DNA of 64,000 nucleotides from the NCBI GenBank assembly GCA_945830575.1, contig CALZZE010000010.1, forward strand, positions 26,339 through 90,338, given 5' to 3'. The stretch's first letter is position 1; each line of letters opens with the position of its first letter. The position numbers and the translations under genes are program-made. Source of the DNA: an uncultured Subdoligranulum sp. (lineage in GTDB: Bacteria; Bacillota; Clostridia; Oscillospirales; Ruminococcaceae). Of the stretch, positions 26,800-36,108 are shown piece after piece. The notes under the pieces were generated by a model that worked only from the letters and a program-made list of their open reading frames with translations, was not told the DNA's origin and ran no database searches.

Positions 26800-26834
26800 A
26801 AAAAACAAATTTGCGAGAAGAGGAGTGCAGGGCT

Positions 26835-27812
26835 TTGATCGAAGTGGAGCATCTGACAAAGCGATACGGCGCCCACACCGCGGTGGACGACATCAGCTTT
26901 ACCGTGGAGGACGGCTGTATCTACGGCCTGCTTGGCCCCAACGGCGCGGGCAAATCCACCACCATGAATATCCTGACCGGGTATCTGTCCGCCACGGCGG
27001 GCACCGTGAAGGTGGCGGGGTATGACATTACGGAGGAACCGCTGGAGGCCAAAAAGGCCATCGGATATCTTCCGGAGCAGCCCCCGCTGTATCCGGAAAT
27101 GACGGTGCAGGAATACCTGCTGTTCGTGGCAGAGCTGAAAGGCGTGAAGCACAAAAAAGACCGCGCGGCCATGGTGGAGACGGCCATGGGCCGCACCGGG
27201 CTGCAGCCCATGCAAAACCGGCTCATCCGCAATCTGTCCAAGGGCTACCGCCAGCGGGTGGGCATCGCCGCCGCGTTTCTGGGAGAACCGAAGGTCATCA
27301 TTCTGGACGAACCCACGGTGGGCCTTGACCCGGCACAGGTCATCGAGATCCGCGGCCTCATCCGCGATCTGGGCAGGACTCACACGGTCATTCTGTCCAG
27401 CCATATCCTCAGCGAGGTGCAGACCGTCTGTGACCGGGTGCTCATCATCTCCGCCGGAAAGCTGGCAGCGCAGGGCACGCCGGAGGAACTGGCCAGCCAG
27501 CTTGCTGCGCGGGGGACTTTGTCCGCCACCGCAAAAGGCAGCCGGGAGGAAATTCTGGCCGCCGCGGAGCAGGTGGAGGGCCTGACCGACCTGCACATCA
27601 CCGCCGAGAAGGGCGGCAAGGTCAGCTTTACCGCCGTCTGTGAGGGCGGCAGCGACCTGCGGGGCGAGCTGTCGCTGGCTCTGGCGAAGGCGGGCTGCCC
27701 GGTGTTGTCCCTTTCGGCGGACAGCATGAGTCTGGAGGATGTGTTCCTGCAGCTCACCGAATCCAACGACCAAAAGGAGGTGACCGACCATGCTGGCGAT
27801 CCTCAAGCGTGA
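26835..27812 (+). CDS. ABC transporter ATP-binding protein (GldA-like)
   Basis: A 325-residue ATPase with Walker A LLGPNGAGKSTT, signature LSKGYRQRVG and Walker B VIILDEP, plus a C-terminal extension of about 90 residues. It energises the permease encoded next. The TTG at 26835 (followed by IEVEHLTKRYG) is chosen because AGGAG is 9 bases upstream; there is no ATG in frame before the domain. It overlaps the permease gene by 23 bp. Together with the next three genes it forms an operon resembling the gliding-type ABC/GldG sets of non-motile Firmicutes, whose substrate is unknown. Confidence 0.88.
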   Translation: MIEVEHLTKRYGAHTAVDDISFTVEDGCIYGLLGPNGAGKSTTMNILTGYLSATAGTVKVAGYDITEEPLEAKKAIGYLPEQPPLYPEMTVQEYLLFVAELKGVKHKKDRAAMVETAMGRTGLQPMQNRLIRNLSKGYRQRVGIAAAFLGEPKVIILDEPTVGLDPAQVIEIRGLIRDLGRTHTVILSSHILSEVQTVCDRVLIISAGKLAAQGTPEELASQLAARGTLSATAKGSREEILAAAEQVEGLTDLHITAEKGGKVSFTAVCEGGSDLRGELSLALAKAGCPVLSLSADSMSLEDVFLQLTESNDQKEVTDHAGDPQA

Positions 27813-28653
27813 AACCAAAAGCTACTTTACCGGCATGATCGGGTACGTGGTGGTGGCGGTGTTTCTGGCCGTGCTGGGGCTGTACTTCACCAACCAGAAC
27901 CTGATGTTTGCCTCCTCGGATTTCGGGGGCGTTTTGTACACCTGTACCATTTTGCTGCTGTTTCTGCTCCCGGCGCTGTCCATGCGCAGCTTTGCCGAGG
28001 AACGCCGTGCCAAAACCGACCAGCTGCTGCTCACCAGCCCGGTGAGCATCCCCGGCATCGTGCTGGGCAAATTCCTCGCCCAGATGGCGGTGTTCTGCGT
28101 GCCGCTGCTGGCGGCGGCCGTTATGCCGCTCATCCTCACCGCCTTTGGCCGGGTCAATCTGGTTGGGGCCTATGCCTCGCTGCTGGGGTTTGTGCTGCTG
28201 GGCGCGGCCTGCATCAGCATCGGCACCTTCCTGTCCTCCCTGACAGAAAACCAGATCATCGCCTATCTTGCCACCTTCGGCGTGCTGCTGGTCTGCTATC
28301 TGATGAACGGCATCCGTTCCATGTTCACCTCCGGCAGCCTGCTGGCCTTTCTCGTGTTCACAGCGGTGCTGCTCATCGCCGCTATTCTGGTGGGTGTCAC
28401 CTGCAAAAGCCTTGTGGCCGGGGCGGGAACCTTCTTTGCGGGCGTGGCGGCGCTGTTCGTGCTGTTCACGGTGCGCCCGGCGTGGCTGCTGTCCGCCTTC
28501 AACGCGGTGCTGTCGGCGCTGGCGCTGTTCGACCCCTTCACCAACATCGTCAGCGGCATGTTCAGCCTGACGGCGATGCTGTATTATCTCTCCGTCACGG
28601 CGCTGTTCCTGTTCCTCACCGGGCAGACGCTGGAACGGCGGCGCTGGAACTGA
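27790..28653 (+). CDS. ABC-2 type permease subunit (GldF-like)
   Basis: A 287-residue integral membrane protein with about six helices (IGYVVVAVFLAVLGLYFT first). SFAEERRAKTDQLLLTSPVS is the cytosolic loop typical of ABC-2 permeases of this group. It is the partner of the ATPase before it and lies 12 bp before the GldG-like gene. Confidence 0.85.
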   Translation: MLAILKRETKSYFTGMIGYVVVAVFLAVLGLYFTNQNLMFASSDFGGVLYTCTILLLFLLPALSMRSFAEERRAKTDQLLLTSPVSIPGIVLGKFLAQMAVFCVPLLAAAVMPLILTAFGRVNLVGAYASLLGFVLLGAACISIGTFLSSLTENQIIAYLATFGVLLVCYLMNGIRSMFTSGSLLAFLVFTAVLLIAAILVGVTCKSLVAGAGTFFAGVAALFVLFTVRPAWLLSAFNAVLSALALFDPFTNIVSGMFSLTAMLYYLSVTALFLFLTGQTLERRRWN

Positions 28654-28665
28654 GGGGGTGGAGCT

Positions 28666-30090
28666 ATGAAATTGCCGAATCTGAAAAAACGACCCGCCAA
28701 TGCCCGTGCGCTGCACAACGGCGCGTATGCTGCCGTGCTGACGGCGGCGGTGCTGGCGGCGGTCATCCTGCTCAATCTGGTGGTGCAGGCGCTGCCCACC
28801 AAATTCACGGAATTTGACATCTCCACCGGAGGCATGTTCACCCTGTCGGACACCACCAAAGACCTGCTCCGGGGCCTGCCGCAGGAGGTGCAGGTATACT
28901 ACCTGGCCCAGACCGGCGACGAGGACGGCAACGTGACCCGCCTGCTGGACCGCTACGCCGATGAATCCGGCCGGTTCCGGTGGGAGCAGCGGGACCCGGT
29001 GCTGTATCCCACCTTCGCCCAGAAATACACCGATGCCTCCACGGGCAGTCTGGTGGTGACCAGCGGCGAAAAATACAAGGTGGTGGACTACAACAGCCTG
29101 TATGAAATGGACTGGGAAAGCTACTATACCACCGGCAGCATGGACTATTCCTTCAAGGCGGAAAACGCCGTCACCACCGCGGTGGCGGAGGTCATCCGCA
29201 CCAACACCTACCGGCTGTGCCAGCTGACCGGCCACGGGGAGACCGCCCTTTCCTCCGACTATACCGAGACGCTGCAAAACAGCGGCATCGAGGTCAGCGA
29301 GCTGAGCCTTGTCACCGCCGGGGGCGTGCCGGAGGATACGGCAGCGGTGCTTATCAACGCGCCCCAGACCGACCTCACCGACAGCGAGGCGGACACGCTG
29401 CGGCAGTATCTGCAAAACGGGGGCAGTCTGCTGGCGGCCACCGACCTGACGGTGGACACGCCCCGTCTGGACGCGCTGCTGGCCGAGGCGGGCCTGACGC
29501 GGCAGGAGGGCCTGCTGGTGGAGACCGATGCGGGCCACTACGCCTACGGCTATTCCGGCACCTATCTGCTGCCGGAAGTGACCGCCAGCGCCGTCACCGC
29601 CGGGGTGAACAGCGGCATGTACGTGTTCGCCCCCATTGCGCAGGGAGTCCTGTACGACGAGGACAACACCGAATGGGAATACACCGGCCTGTTGTCCACC
29701 AGCGCATCCGCCTACGCCATGGCGGGCTATGCCGACGCGGTGCAGCCTGAAAAGGCCGACACCGACCCGGAAGGGGCTTTCGATGTGGCGGTTGCCGCCG
29801 AAAACACCGGCACCGGGGCCAAGGTGGTGTGGGCTGGCTGCGCGAATCTTTTGTCCGCCAGCATGAATCAGGCGGTGGCCGGGGGCAACGCCCAGTTTCT
29901 GGGCAGCGTGGCCAACTGGTTCACCGGCGAGGAAAACGCCGCCGTCATTGAGGGCCGCAGCATGAGCGCCGAAAGCCTGACGGTGCCCTCCGGCTCCATC
30001 GTGGGTCTGGGGGTGCTGTTCACCATCCTGCTGCCGGTGGCGCTGGTGGTGCTGGGCATCGTGGTGTGCGTCATCCGCCGCCGCAAATAA
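28666..30090 (+). CDS. GldG family protein
   Basis: A 474-residue protein with one N-terminal membrane helix (about 25-47), a large external domain of the GldG/DUF7088-type (FDISTGGMFTLSDTTKDLL, QLTGHGE, ALLINAPQTDLTDSEADTLRQYLQNGGSLL: an IFT52-like fold), and a second helix at the C-terminus followed by RRRK. It works with the ABC permease; its role outside gliding bacteria is not known. GGGGTGG precedes the ATG. Confidence 0.83.
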   Translation: MKLPNLKKRPANARALHNGAYAAVLTAAVLAAVILLNLVVQALPTKFTEFDISTGGMFTLSDTTKDLLRGLPQEVQVYYLAQTGDEDGNVTRLLDRYADESGRFRWEQRDPVLYPTFAQKYTDASTGSLVVTSGEKYKVVDYNSLYEMDWESYYTTGSMDYSFKAENAVTTAVAEVIRTNTYRLCQLTGHGETALSSDYTETLQNSGIEVSELSLVTAGGVPEDTAAVLINAPQTDLTDSEADTLRQYLQNGGSLLAATDLTVDTPRLDALLAEAGLTRQEGLLVETDAGHYAYGYSGTYLLPEVTASAVTAGVNSGMYVFAPIAQGVLYDEDNTEWEYTGLLSTSASAYAMAGYADAVQPEKADTDPEGAFDVAVAAENTGTGAKVVWAGCANLLSASMNQAVAGGNAQFLGSVANWFTGEENAAVIEGRSMSAESLTVPSGSIVGLGVLFTILLPVALVVLGIVVCVIRRRK

Positions 30091-30104
30091 TAAAGGAGCG
30101 TTCC

Positions 30105-31100
30105 ATGAACAAAAAGAAAATGCTGCCGCTGGCCGCCGCGGCGGGAGCCATCCTGCTGCTGGGCGGCGCGCTGGCGGCGCTGAAACGCACCGCTGCCGAG
30201 CCGGAGACCGGCATCGCGCTGTGGAGCATCACCGACCCGGACGAGATCTCCTATTCCGGCAACGGGCTGGAGGTGACGCTGCAAAAGGGCCGGGAAGGGG
30301 GCTGGATGCTGCAAAGCGACCCCACGCTGCCGCTGAACCAGACCACCGTGGACACGCTGGCACAGAACGCCGCCGCACTGACAGCCCAGCGCAAGCTGAC
30401 AGGGGAGGAACTGACCGGCCTGCCGGACCGCCAGCAGAATCCGCTGATGGTGTTTTCCCTTGCCTCCGGCGAGGACAGCGAGACACTGACGGTGGACAGC
30501 AAAAACGATATGGCGGGGATTTATTACGTCTATGACGGGGAAGGCTCGGTCTATACCGTGGACACGGCGGCGGTGGAGGCGCTGCTCAAAACGCCCGCCG
30601 CCCTGTACCAGCCCCAGAGCCTGACAGACCACACGGCGGAGGAGGTGACCGCCATGACGGTGAACGGTGTGGGCTTTACCAAATCGGAGGATGTCTGGAC
30701 ACTGGACGGAGACCCGGATTACGCGCTGGATCAGGACGCGGTGAACAAGATGGCGCGCACCGTCTGCGAATTGCAGACCAAATGGACCATCACCGCCCCG
30801 GAGCCGGAGGAAACGTACGGCCTGGACAGCGCCGATGTGGCGGTTCTGCTCACCTTTGCGGACGGCACCGAACTCCACGTGGAATTCGGTGCGCTGAAAC
30901 CGGAGGATAACACGGTATGTTATCTGAAGGCCGGCACCTTGCCGGGGCAGGTGCAGGAGGTCAGCGCCGAGCATCGCGGCGCCTACGTTTTTACAAAGGA
31001 GACGCTGGCGGCGCCGGAGGAGACCCCCGAGACCGCCACAGATGACATCATTGCCGAAAACCCGGTGGGCGGCATCAACGATTACGCCGACAGCAAGTAG
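30105..31100 (+). CDS. DUF4340 domain protein
   Basis: A 331-residue protein with an N-terminal membrane anchor (about 7-25) and an external domain of repeated beta-rich units, as in DUF4340 proteins that accompany GldG/ABC-2 sets. The start at 30105 has AAAGGAG upstream. It is the last gene of the four-gene operon, ended by a strong terminator. No catalytic motif is seen; substrate binding is an inference. Confidence 0.8.
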   Translation: MNKKKMLPLAAAAGAILLLGGALAALKRTAAEPETGIALWSITDPDEISYSGNGLEVTLQKGREGGWMLQSDPTLPLNQTTVDTLAQNAAALTAQRKLTGEELTGLPDRQQNPLMVFSLASGEDSETLTVDSKNDMAGIYYVYDGEGSVYTVDTAAVEALLKTPAALYQPQSLTDHTAEEVTAMTVNGVGFTKSEDVWTLDGDPDYALDQDAVNKMARTVCELQTKWTITAPEPEETYGLDSADVAVLLTFADGTELHVEFGALKPEDNTVCYLKAGTLPGQVQEVSAEHRGAYVFTKETLAAPEETPETATDDIIAENPVGGINDYADSK

Positions 31101-31129
31101 TTGTCAAAAATCCTTTTCCCCTGTATAAT
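31101..31129 (+). promoter_or_regulatory. Promoter of the GH3 gene, overlapping a terminator
   Basis: TTGTCA (31101-31106), 17-bp spacer, TATAAT (31124-31129). The -10 box lies in the loop of the terminator hairpin at 31106-31147. Confidence 0.6.
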
Positions 31130-31147
31130 GGGGAAAAGGATTTTTTT
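31106..31147 (+). terminator. Intrinsic terminator of the ABC/GldG operon
   Basis: A 16-bp stem (31106-31121 with 31130-31145) with an 8-base loop and TTTTTTT, just after the DUF4340 stop codon. Confidence 0.88.
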
Positions 31148-31165
31148 GAACAGGAGGGAACCGCC

Positions 31166-32326
31166 ATGAAAAAACTGGTGCTGCTTTTGGCGCTGGCGCT
31201 GTCCCTGTGCGCCTGCGGTGCGCCCGCGCCGTCACAGACGCCGGCGGAAACGCCGGCAGAGACCCCGCCCGCCAACACCCAGCCAACCGACCCGCTGGCC
31301 GGCCTGACGCTGCGCCAAAAGGTGGGGCAGCTGTTCCTTGTACGCCCGGATTCGCTGGACTTCACCCAAACGCAGGAGCAGATCAACGATGCCAAAGCGG
31401 AGGGTGTGACCGCTGTCAACGGGGAACTGCTGGCGGCGCTGGAACAGTACCCGGTGGGCGGCATCGCGGTGTTTGGCAAGAACATCCAAAGCCCGGAACA
31501 GCTGCGGCAGTTCACCGCCGACTGGAGCGCGGCGGGGGATATCCCGCTGTTTCTGGCGGTGGACGAGGAGGGCGGCCGGGTGGCGCGCCTTGCCAACAGC
31601 GAGGGCTTTGCCCTGCCCCAATACGAGAGCGCCGCCGCCACCGTGGACGCGGGGGAGATGGGGCGTGAGATCGGGGCGTATCTGAAGGAGTACGGATTCA
31701 ATGTGGACTTTGCTCCCGTGGCGGATGTGAACTCCAACCCGGACAACCCGGTCATCGGCACCCGCGCGTTCTCGGACGATGCACAGCAGGTCAGACAGCA
31801 GGCCGCCGCCATGGCTGCGGGGCTCTGGGAAAATGGGATCCTGCCGGTCTACAAGCATTTCCCCGGCCACGGCGATACCGCCGAGGACAGCCACAGCCAG
31901 CTGGCCTCCACCCACAAAACGCTGGAGCAGATGCGGGCGGTGGAATGGCTGCCCTATGCGGACCAGACGCTTCCCGCCGTCATGGTGGGGCACATTGCTG
32001 CCCCGGAGGCGGGCGTGGACGGCCCTGCGTCCCTGTCCAGAACGGCGGTGACGGACTGGCTGCGGGGCGAGTTGGGCCATGAGGGCCTTGTCATCACGGA
32101 TTCGCTGGCCATGGACGCCATCGCGGCGGCCTACACCCCGGCGGAGGCCGCCGTGCAGGCCATCGAGGCGGGCGTGGACATCCTGCTGATGCCAAACGGG
32201 TTACAGGAGGCTTTTGACGGCGTTGTGGAGGCGGTGGAAAGCGGCCGCATCCCCGAAAGCCGCATTGATGAAAGCGTGCGCCGGATACTGGAAACCAAAC
32301 GGCAGCTGGGACTTTTAGAGGAGTAA
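31166..32326 (+). CDS. Glycoside hydrolase family 3 lipoprotein (NagZ-like)
   Basis: Probable beta-N-acetylhexosaminidase held on the outer face of the membrane. The N-terminus is a lipoprotein signal (ALSLCAC, modified Cys about 18) followed by a Pro/Thr linker. The GH3 barrel has LRQKVGQLF, the substrate motif KHFPGHGDT with the His/Asp of NagZ-type enzymes, and GLVITDSLAMDAI holding the catalytic Asp. It has 386 residues and only the barrel, as in NagZ. It may recycle wall sugar; the substrate is inferred. The glycosyltransferase gene follows after 3 bp. Confidence 0.9.
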   Translation: MKKLVLLLALALSLCACGAPAPSQTPAETPAETPPANTQPTDPLAGLTLRQKVGQLFLVRPDSLDFTQTQEQINDAKAEGVTAVNGELLAALEQYPVGGIAVFGKNIQSPEQLRQFTADWSAAGDIPLFLAVDEEGGRVARLANSEGFALPQYESAAATVDAGEMGREIGAYLKEYGFNVDFAPVADVNSNPDNPVIGTRAFSDDAQQVRQQAAAMAAGLWENGILPVYKHFPGHGDTAEDSHSQLASTHKTLEQMRAVEWLPYADQTLPAVMVGHIAAPEAGVDGPASLSRTAVTDWLRGELGHEGLVITDSLAMDAIAAAYTPAEAAVQAIEAGVDILLMPNGLQEAFDGVVEAVESGRIPESRIDESVRRILETKRQLGLLEE

Positions 32327-32329
32327 GGT

Positions 32330-33361
32330 ATGGACAAGATTTGGGCCGTGAACGGCCTGTTTTACGCCCAGCGGCTGTCGGGCATCCAGCGGTATTCCGC
32401 GGAACTGCTCCGGGCGCTGGATGAACTCATCGAGCCGGGCCGGGTGGAGGTGGTGCTGCCGCCGGACGCGACCGTGCCGGAATTTCACAACATCAAGGCA
32501 GTGCGCTTTGGCAGCCGCACCGGGATGCTGTGGGAGCAGCTGGACTATCCCCGCTATCTCAAACAGTACAAGCGCGAGGGGCTGTGTACCTGCAATGTCA
32601 TTCCGCTGGCGGGATTTCATGGCATGGCGGTGGTGCATGATGTATGCTACCGCGCCCGCCCGGATTTTTACCGGGATGCCCGCGGCCGGGCCAGTGCGCT
32701 GTGGCACCGCCTGCAATACCGGGCCATCGCCGCAAAGGCGGATACCATCGTCACGGTGTCGGCGTTTTCCCGCTCGGAACTGACCCGCTATTACGGCATC
32801 CCCGCCGACAAGATGGCGGTCATTCCCAATGCGTGGCAGCACATGGAACGGGTGCAGACGGACGAAGGCATTTTTGAAAAACAGCCCCGTCTGCGGCGAG
32901 GAGAATACTATTTTTCCATGGCAAATCTTCTGAAAAACAAGAACTTCCCGTGGGTGCTGGCCGCCGCCCGCCGCAAGCCGGAGGCGGTGTTTGCCATCGC
33001 CGGGGGCGGCAGTCTGCAAAGCCTGCCGGGGGCCGGCCTGCCCAATGTGGTGTATCTTGGCTATGTGTCGGACGGGGAGGCCAAAGCGCTGATGGCACAC
33101 TGCAAGGCGTTCCTGTTCCCGACCCTCTATGAGGGGTTTGGCATCCCGCCGCTGGAGGCCATCGCCTGCGGCGCGCCGGCCGTCTGCGTCAGCGATACCC
33201 CCTGCATGCGGGAGGTCTACGGGGACAACGCCGCCTACATCGACCTTGCCGCCAATCAGGGCGATGTGGATGCCATCCCGCCCGCCAAGCGCCCCGCTGC
33301 CGAGGTGCTGGACCGCTATTCCTGGCACAAAAGCGCCCAAAAGCTGGCACAGCTCTTATAA
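32330..33361 (+). CDS. Glycosyltransferase family 4 protein
   Basis: A 343-residue GT-B enzyme. The N-terminal half has the acceptor side (RLSGIQRYSAELL, AVVHDVCY), VSAFSRSEL and VIPNAW; the C-terminal half has the donor-sugar motif FPTLYEGFGIPPLEAIACGAP. Such enzymes build cell-surface glycans. It lacks membrane segments. It shares an operon with the GH3 lipoprotein. Confidence 0.9.
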   Translation: MDKIWAVNGLFYAQRLSGIQRYSAELLRALDELIEPGRVEVVLPPDATVPEFHNIKAVRFGSRTGMLWEQLDYPRYLKQYKREGLCTCNVIPLAGFHGMAVVHDVCYRARPDFYRDARGRASALWHRLQYRAIAAKADTIVTVSAFSRSELTRYYGIPADKMAVIPNAWQHMERVQTDEGIFEKQPRLRRGEYYFSMANLLKNKNFPWVLAAARRKPEAVFAIAGGGSLQSLPGAGLPNVVYLGYVSDGEAKALMAHCKAFLFPTLYEGFGIPPLEAIACGAPAVCVSDTPCMREVYGDNAAYIDLAANQGDVDAIPPAKRPAAEVLDRYSWHKSAQKLAQLL

Positions 33362-33362
33362 C

Positions 33363-33398
33363 GCAAAAGGGAACCGCATCGAAACGGTTCCCTTTTGC
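33363..33398. terminator. Bidirectional terminator between the glycosyltransferase gene and comM
   Basis: A perfect 14-bp stem (33363-33376 with 33385-33398), 8-base loop, with A and T runs at the stem base, so it works in both directions between convergent genes. Confidence 0.85.
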
Positions 33399-33404
33399 TG
33401 TCTG

Positions 33405-34286
33405 TTATGCCGAAACGCCCCGGTCGAGGCACCGGTACAGCAGCGCCTCCATCATGGCGGCCTGTCCGATGACCTCCTCGCCCGCCAGATCGGCGATGGT
33501 GCGTGCCACCCGCAAAATGCGGTCATAGGCGCGGGCGCTGTAGCCCATCTGCTCAAAAGCGGCTTTCAGAACCATCTGGGCGGCCGCATCGGTGCGGCAC
33601 CAGCGGCGGATGGCGCTGCCGGGCAGCTGGGCGTTGCATCGTACACCGGGCAGGGCTTTGTAGCGCTCCTGCTGGACGGCCCGCGCCCGGCAGACCCGCT
33701 CCCGGATGGCCTCGGTGGACTCGCCGCCGCTATCCGCAGCCAGTTCGTTGTATTCCACCGGCTTGACCTGCACGTGCAGGTCGATGCGGTCCAGAAGCGG
33801 TCCCGAAATGCGCTGCCGGTACCGCTCCACCGCGCTGGGCATACAGGTGCAGGGGCGGGTGGGGTGCCCCAGATATCCGCATTTGCAGGGGTTCATGGCG
33901 GCTACCAGCATGAACCGGCTGGGATAGGTGGCCGAGCCGTGAACACGGCTCACCGTCACGTGGCCGTCCTCAATGGGCTGGCGCAGCACCTCCAGCGTAT
34001 CCCTGGAGAACTCCGGCAATTCGTCCAGAAACAGCACACCGTTGTCCGCAAGGCTCACCTCGCCGGGGCGGGGATTGGTGCCGCCGCCCGCCATGGCCGC
34101 CGTGCTGACGCTGTGGTGGGGACTGCGGAAGGGCCGCTGGGTGATCAGCCCCTGCCCGCCCCGGATCAATCCCGCCACCGAATAGATGGCGGTGGTCTCC
34201 AGAGCCTCCTCGTCATTCATGGGCGGCAGAATGCCCGGCAGCCGCTTGGCCAGCATGCTTTTGCCGGTCCCCGGCGGGGCGGTGCG
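33405..34286 (-). pseudogene. comM: comM (YifB, Mg-chelatase-like AAA+ protein), 5' part removed by prophage
   Basis: The frame codes for the C-terminal two-thirds of a ComM/YifB protein: GTGKSMLAKRLPGILPP, FRSPHHS, GVLFLDELPEF (Walker B), MNPCKCGYLGH, SGPLLDRIDLHV. ComM is a helicase-like AAA+ ATPase in natural transformation. Normal proteins have about 500 residues; here the frame opens at 34286 and a TAG stands at 34287-34289. The Walker A reads TAPPGTGKS where the family has GPPG(T/S)GKS, so the join lies just there. The missing N-terminus of about 200 residues should be at the far prophage end, beyond this contig. Confidence 0.9.
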
Positions 34287-34297
34287 CTAATAGTATG
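34275..34297. other. Left prophage attachment junction (attL, approximate)
   Basis: comM homology ends and the phage begins between about 34275 and 34290, right after the 3' end of the serine recombinase gene. The exact core cannot be fixed without the other end or an empty site. Confidence 0.65.
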
Positions 34298-35704
34298 TTA
34301 CGGTAAAAAAATAACGTCGAGGTCAAACTGGCCGTAACCGGCGCACTTTACCACAATATGGTCTATAACAGACGCCCAGAGCGTGTGGCGCTCCTGCGGC
34401 GACAGCGTGGCGTATATGCTGCGGAAATCACCGGCCAGGAGCTGCCGCAGTGGCTCCAGATCGCGTCCGGCGCTCTGGCTCTGCTGTGCGGCCTGGGCCG
34501 CCTCCTGCTGCCGGATCAGCGCCTGGTACTTTTCGTCGTAGGCCGCGCGGTCTATCATGCCGTCCACATACAAGTCCTGGAGGCGGGACAGTTTCCGCTG
34601 GATCGTGCCTACGTCCACCACGGCGCGCCGCCGCTGGGCCTCCTGTACGTCAAACTGCGCTATGTAGGCGTCCAGCTGCGGCTGGATGTGATCCAGCAGC
34701 CAATCCTCCAGGCGTGGCTCCCAGGGGGTAGACTTCCACGTGCAGCGGTGGTCGACCCAGTGCTGGCTGCAACGGTAGCGGAGATACACGCGATTAAATT
34801 TATAATCTTTTTGGGGGTAGGCTTTGAGAGTGCAGCCGCAGACAGGACAGCGCAGCAGGCCGGAAAAAACGTACTGGTGGACGCTTTGCCGCGTATGACC
34901 GGCGGACTGCCTCGTCAGAATTTCCTGGACGCGGCGGAACTGTTCCGGGGATATGATGGCCTGGCAGTATGACTTGTTGCCGCGATACTCACCACAGTAT
35001 AAACTGTTGCGCAGCATGTTGCGGATTGTATTATAGGGCAAATCAACGCCGAAGCGATCCAGCAGCCAAAAGCGGGTATCCCGCGTGCTGGTGGTGCTTT
35101 CGTAGTGGTCAAACATACCGCGCACCACGTCGGCCTCGTCCTCTATGACATGGACGCGGTGATCCTTTGTTTCAAGTCCGAAAGGGAGAGAGTGGCTGCC
35201 GTAGATCGCGCCGCCGTTCTTTACCCGTTCCGAAAATACAAACTTTATTCTGTCCGCCGTTCTGTCGCTTTCATCCTGGGCGACGGACAGGCGGATATTT
35301 AAGTTTAACCGCCCGTTCGTCGTGCTGGTGTCGTAGTCCTCCAGGATCGCTTTCCAGTTTGTCCCGGCAGCCTCCAGTACGTCCTGGACGCGGTAGTATT
35401 CCCGCACGCTGCGGAACCACCTGTCCAGCTTGATAAAAAGCACATAGTCCACGCCGCCAGCCTTTACGGCCTCAAGTACGCGCAGCAGCCCGGGCCGCCG
35501 ACGTATCTCTTTGCGAGCGCTCACGCCGTCGTCGCTGTACTCTGCTACGATCTGGCACTGGAACGTGTCGCAGAACTCCCGCAGCGCCTCCCGCTGCGCG
35601 CCAAGGCTGTAACCGTGCCGGGCCTGTTCGTCCGTGGAAACGCGAATATACAGGACAACGCGGGCACGGAACCAGGCATAATTTTGTGGGTTTCCATATA
35701 GCAT
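34298..35704 (-). CDS. int: Large serine recombinase (phage integrase)
   Basis: Inserts the phage into comM. The 468 residues show the resolvase domain (VLYIRVSTDEQ with catalytic Ser23, DDGVSARKEIRRRPGL, DYVLFIKLDRWFR), the recombinase domain (about 165-270), a zinc ribbon (CPVCGCTL ... RCSQHWVDHRC, about 305-345) and a coiled-coil region at 385-425. The ATG at 35704 has GGGGTG 6 bases before it; a GTG three codons earlier is possible. It is read toward the attachment site, whose core touches its 3' end. Confidence 0.94.
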   Translation of the reverse strand: MLYGNPQNYAWFRARVVLYIRVSTDEQARHGYSLGAQREALREFCDTFQCQIVAEYSDDGVSARKEIRRRPGLLRVLEAVKAGGVDYVLFIKLDRWFRSVREYYRVQDVLEAAGTNWKAILEDYDTSTTNGRLNLNIRLSVAQDESDRTADRIKFVFSERVKNGGAIYGSHSLPFGLETKDHRVHVIEDEADVVRGMFDHYESTTSTRDTRFWLLDRFGVDLPYNTIRNMLRNSLYCGEYRGNKSYCQAIISPEQFRRVQEILTRQSAGHTRQSVHQYVFSGLLRCPVCGCTLKAYPQKDYKFNRVYLRYRCSQHWVDHRCTWKSTPWEPRLEDWLLDHIQPQLDAYIAQFDVQEAQRRRAVVDVGTIQRKLSRLQDLYVDGMIDRAAYDEKYQALIRQQEAAQAAQQSQSAGRDLEPLRQLLAGDFRSIYATLSPQERHTLWASVIDHIVVKCAGYGQFDLDVIFLP

Positions 35705-35787
35705 AAAAAACACCCCGAGAAATTGTACAAAGGTACTATGCCGCGCGGCGTTTTTGTGCTATACTTTCTGCTGTGAGGGCGTGAAGT

Positions 35788-36066
35788 ATGGCACAAAAGC
35801 CGTGCAGCGCGTTCTTTGGCCGTTCCCGTGCGCCAACACGGGGGCGGCCGTTTTTGCAGGGGGCAATGGTGCGTGTATATGTGTGGGAGGCCCGCCAGGC
35901 TGCCGGGCTGACGCTCCAACAGCTGGAGAATAAAACCGGGATAAGCCGCAGCACCTTAAACCGCATTGAAAACGGCCAGATTGTGCCGCGCCTGGATCAG
36001 CTGGAGGCCATAGCCTCCGCAACAAATACGCGGATCACCGCCCTATTTGACAGCCCTTTGAAGTAA
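35788..36066 (+). CDS. XRE family regulator
   Basis: A 92-residue protein with a Cro/CI helix-turn-helix at about residues 30-85 (ARQAAGLTLQQLENKTGISRS, LNRIENGQIVPRLDQLEAI). The first 26 residues are basic and unusual; an alternative ATG at 35866 would start just before the domain. It is divergent from the integrase and may control it, or the palindrome at 36109-36128. Confidence 0.8.
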   Translation: MAQKPCSAFFGRSRAPTRGRPFLQGAMVRVYVWEARQAAGLTLQQLENKTGISRSTLNRIENGQIVPRLDQLEAIASATNTRITALFDSPLK

Positions 36067-36108
36067 GTATGAACCACGCGCAGCCAAAAGGCAAGCCACG
36101 CCGGGGCT

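Noticed and set aside
27754..29538. A 594-codon minus-strand frame opposite the ABC/GldG genes
   Set aside because: Gln/His/Arg-rich shadow of two clear transport genes.
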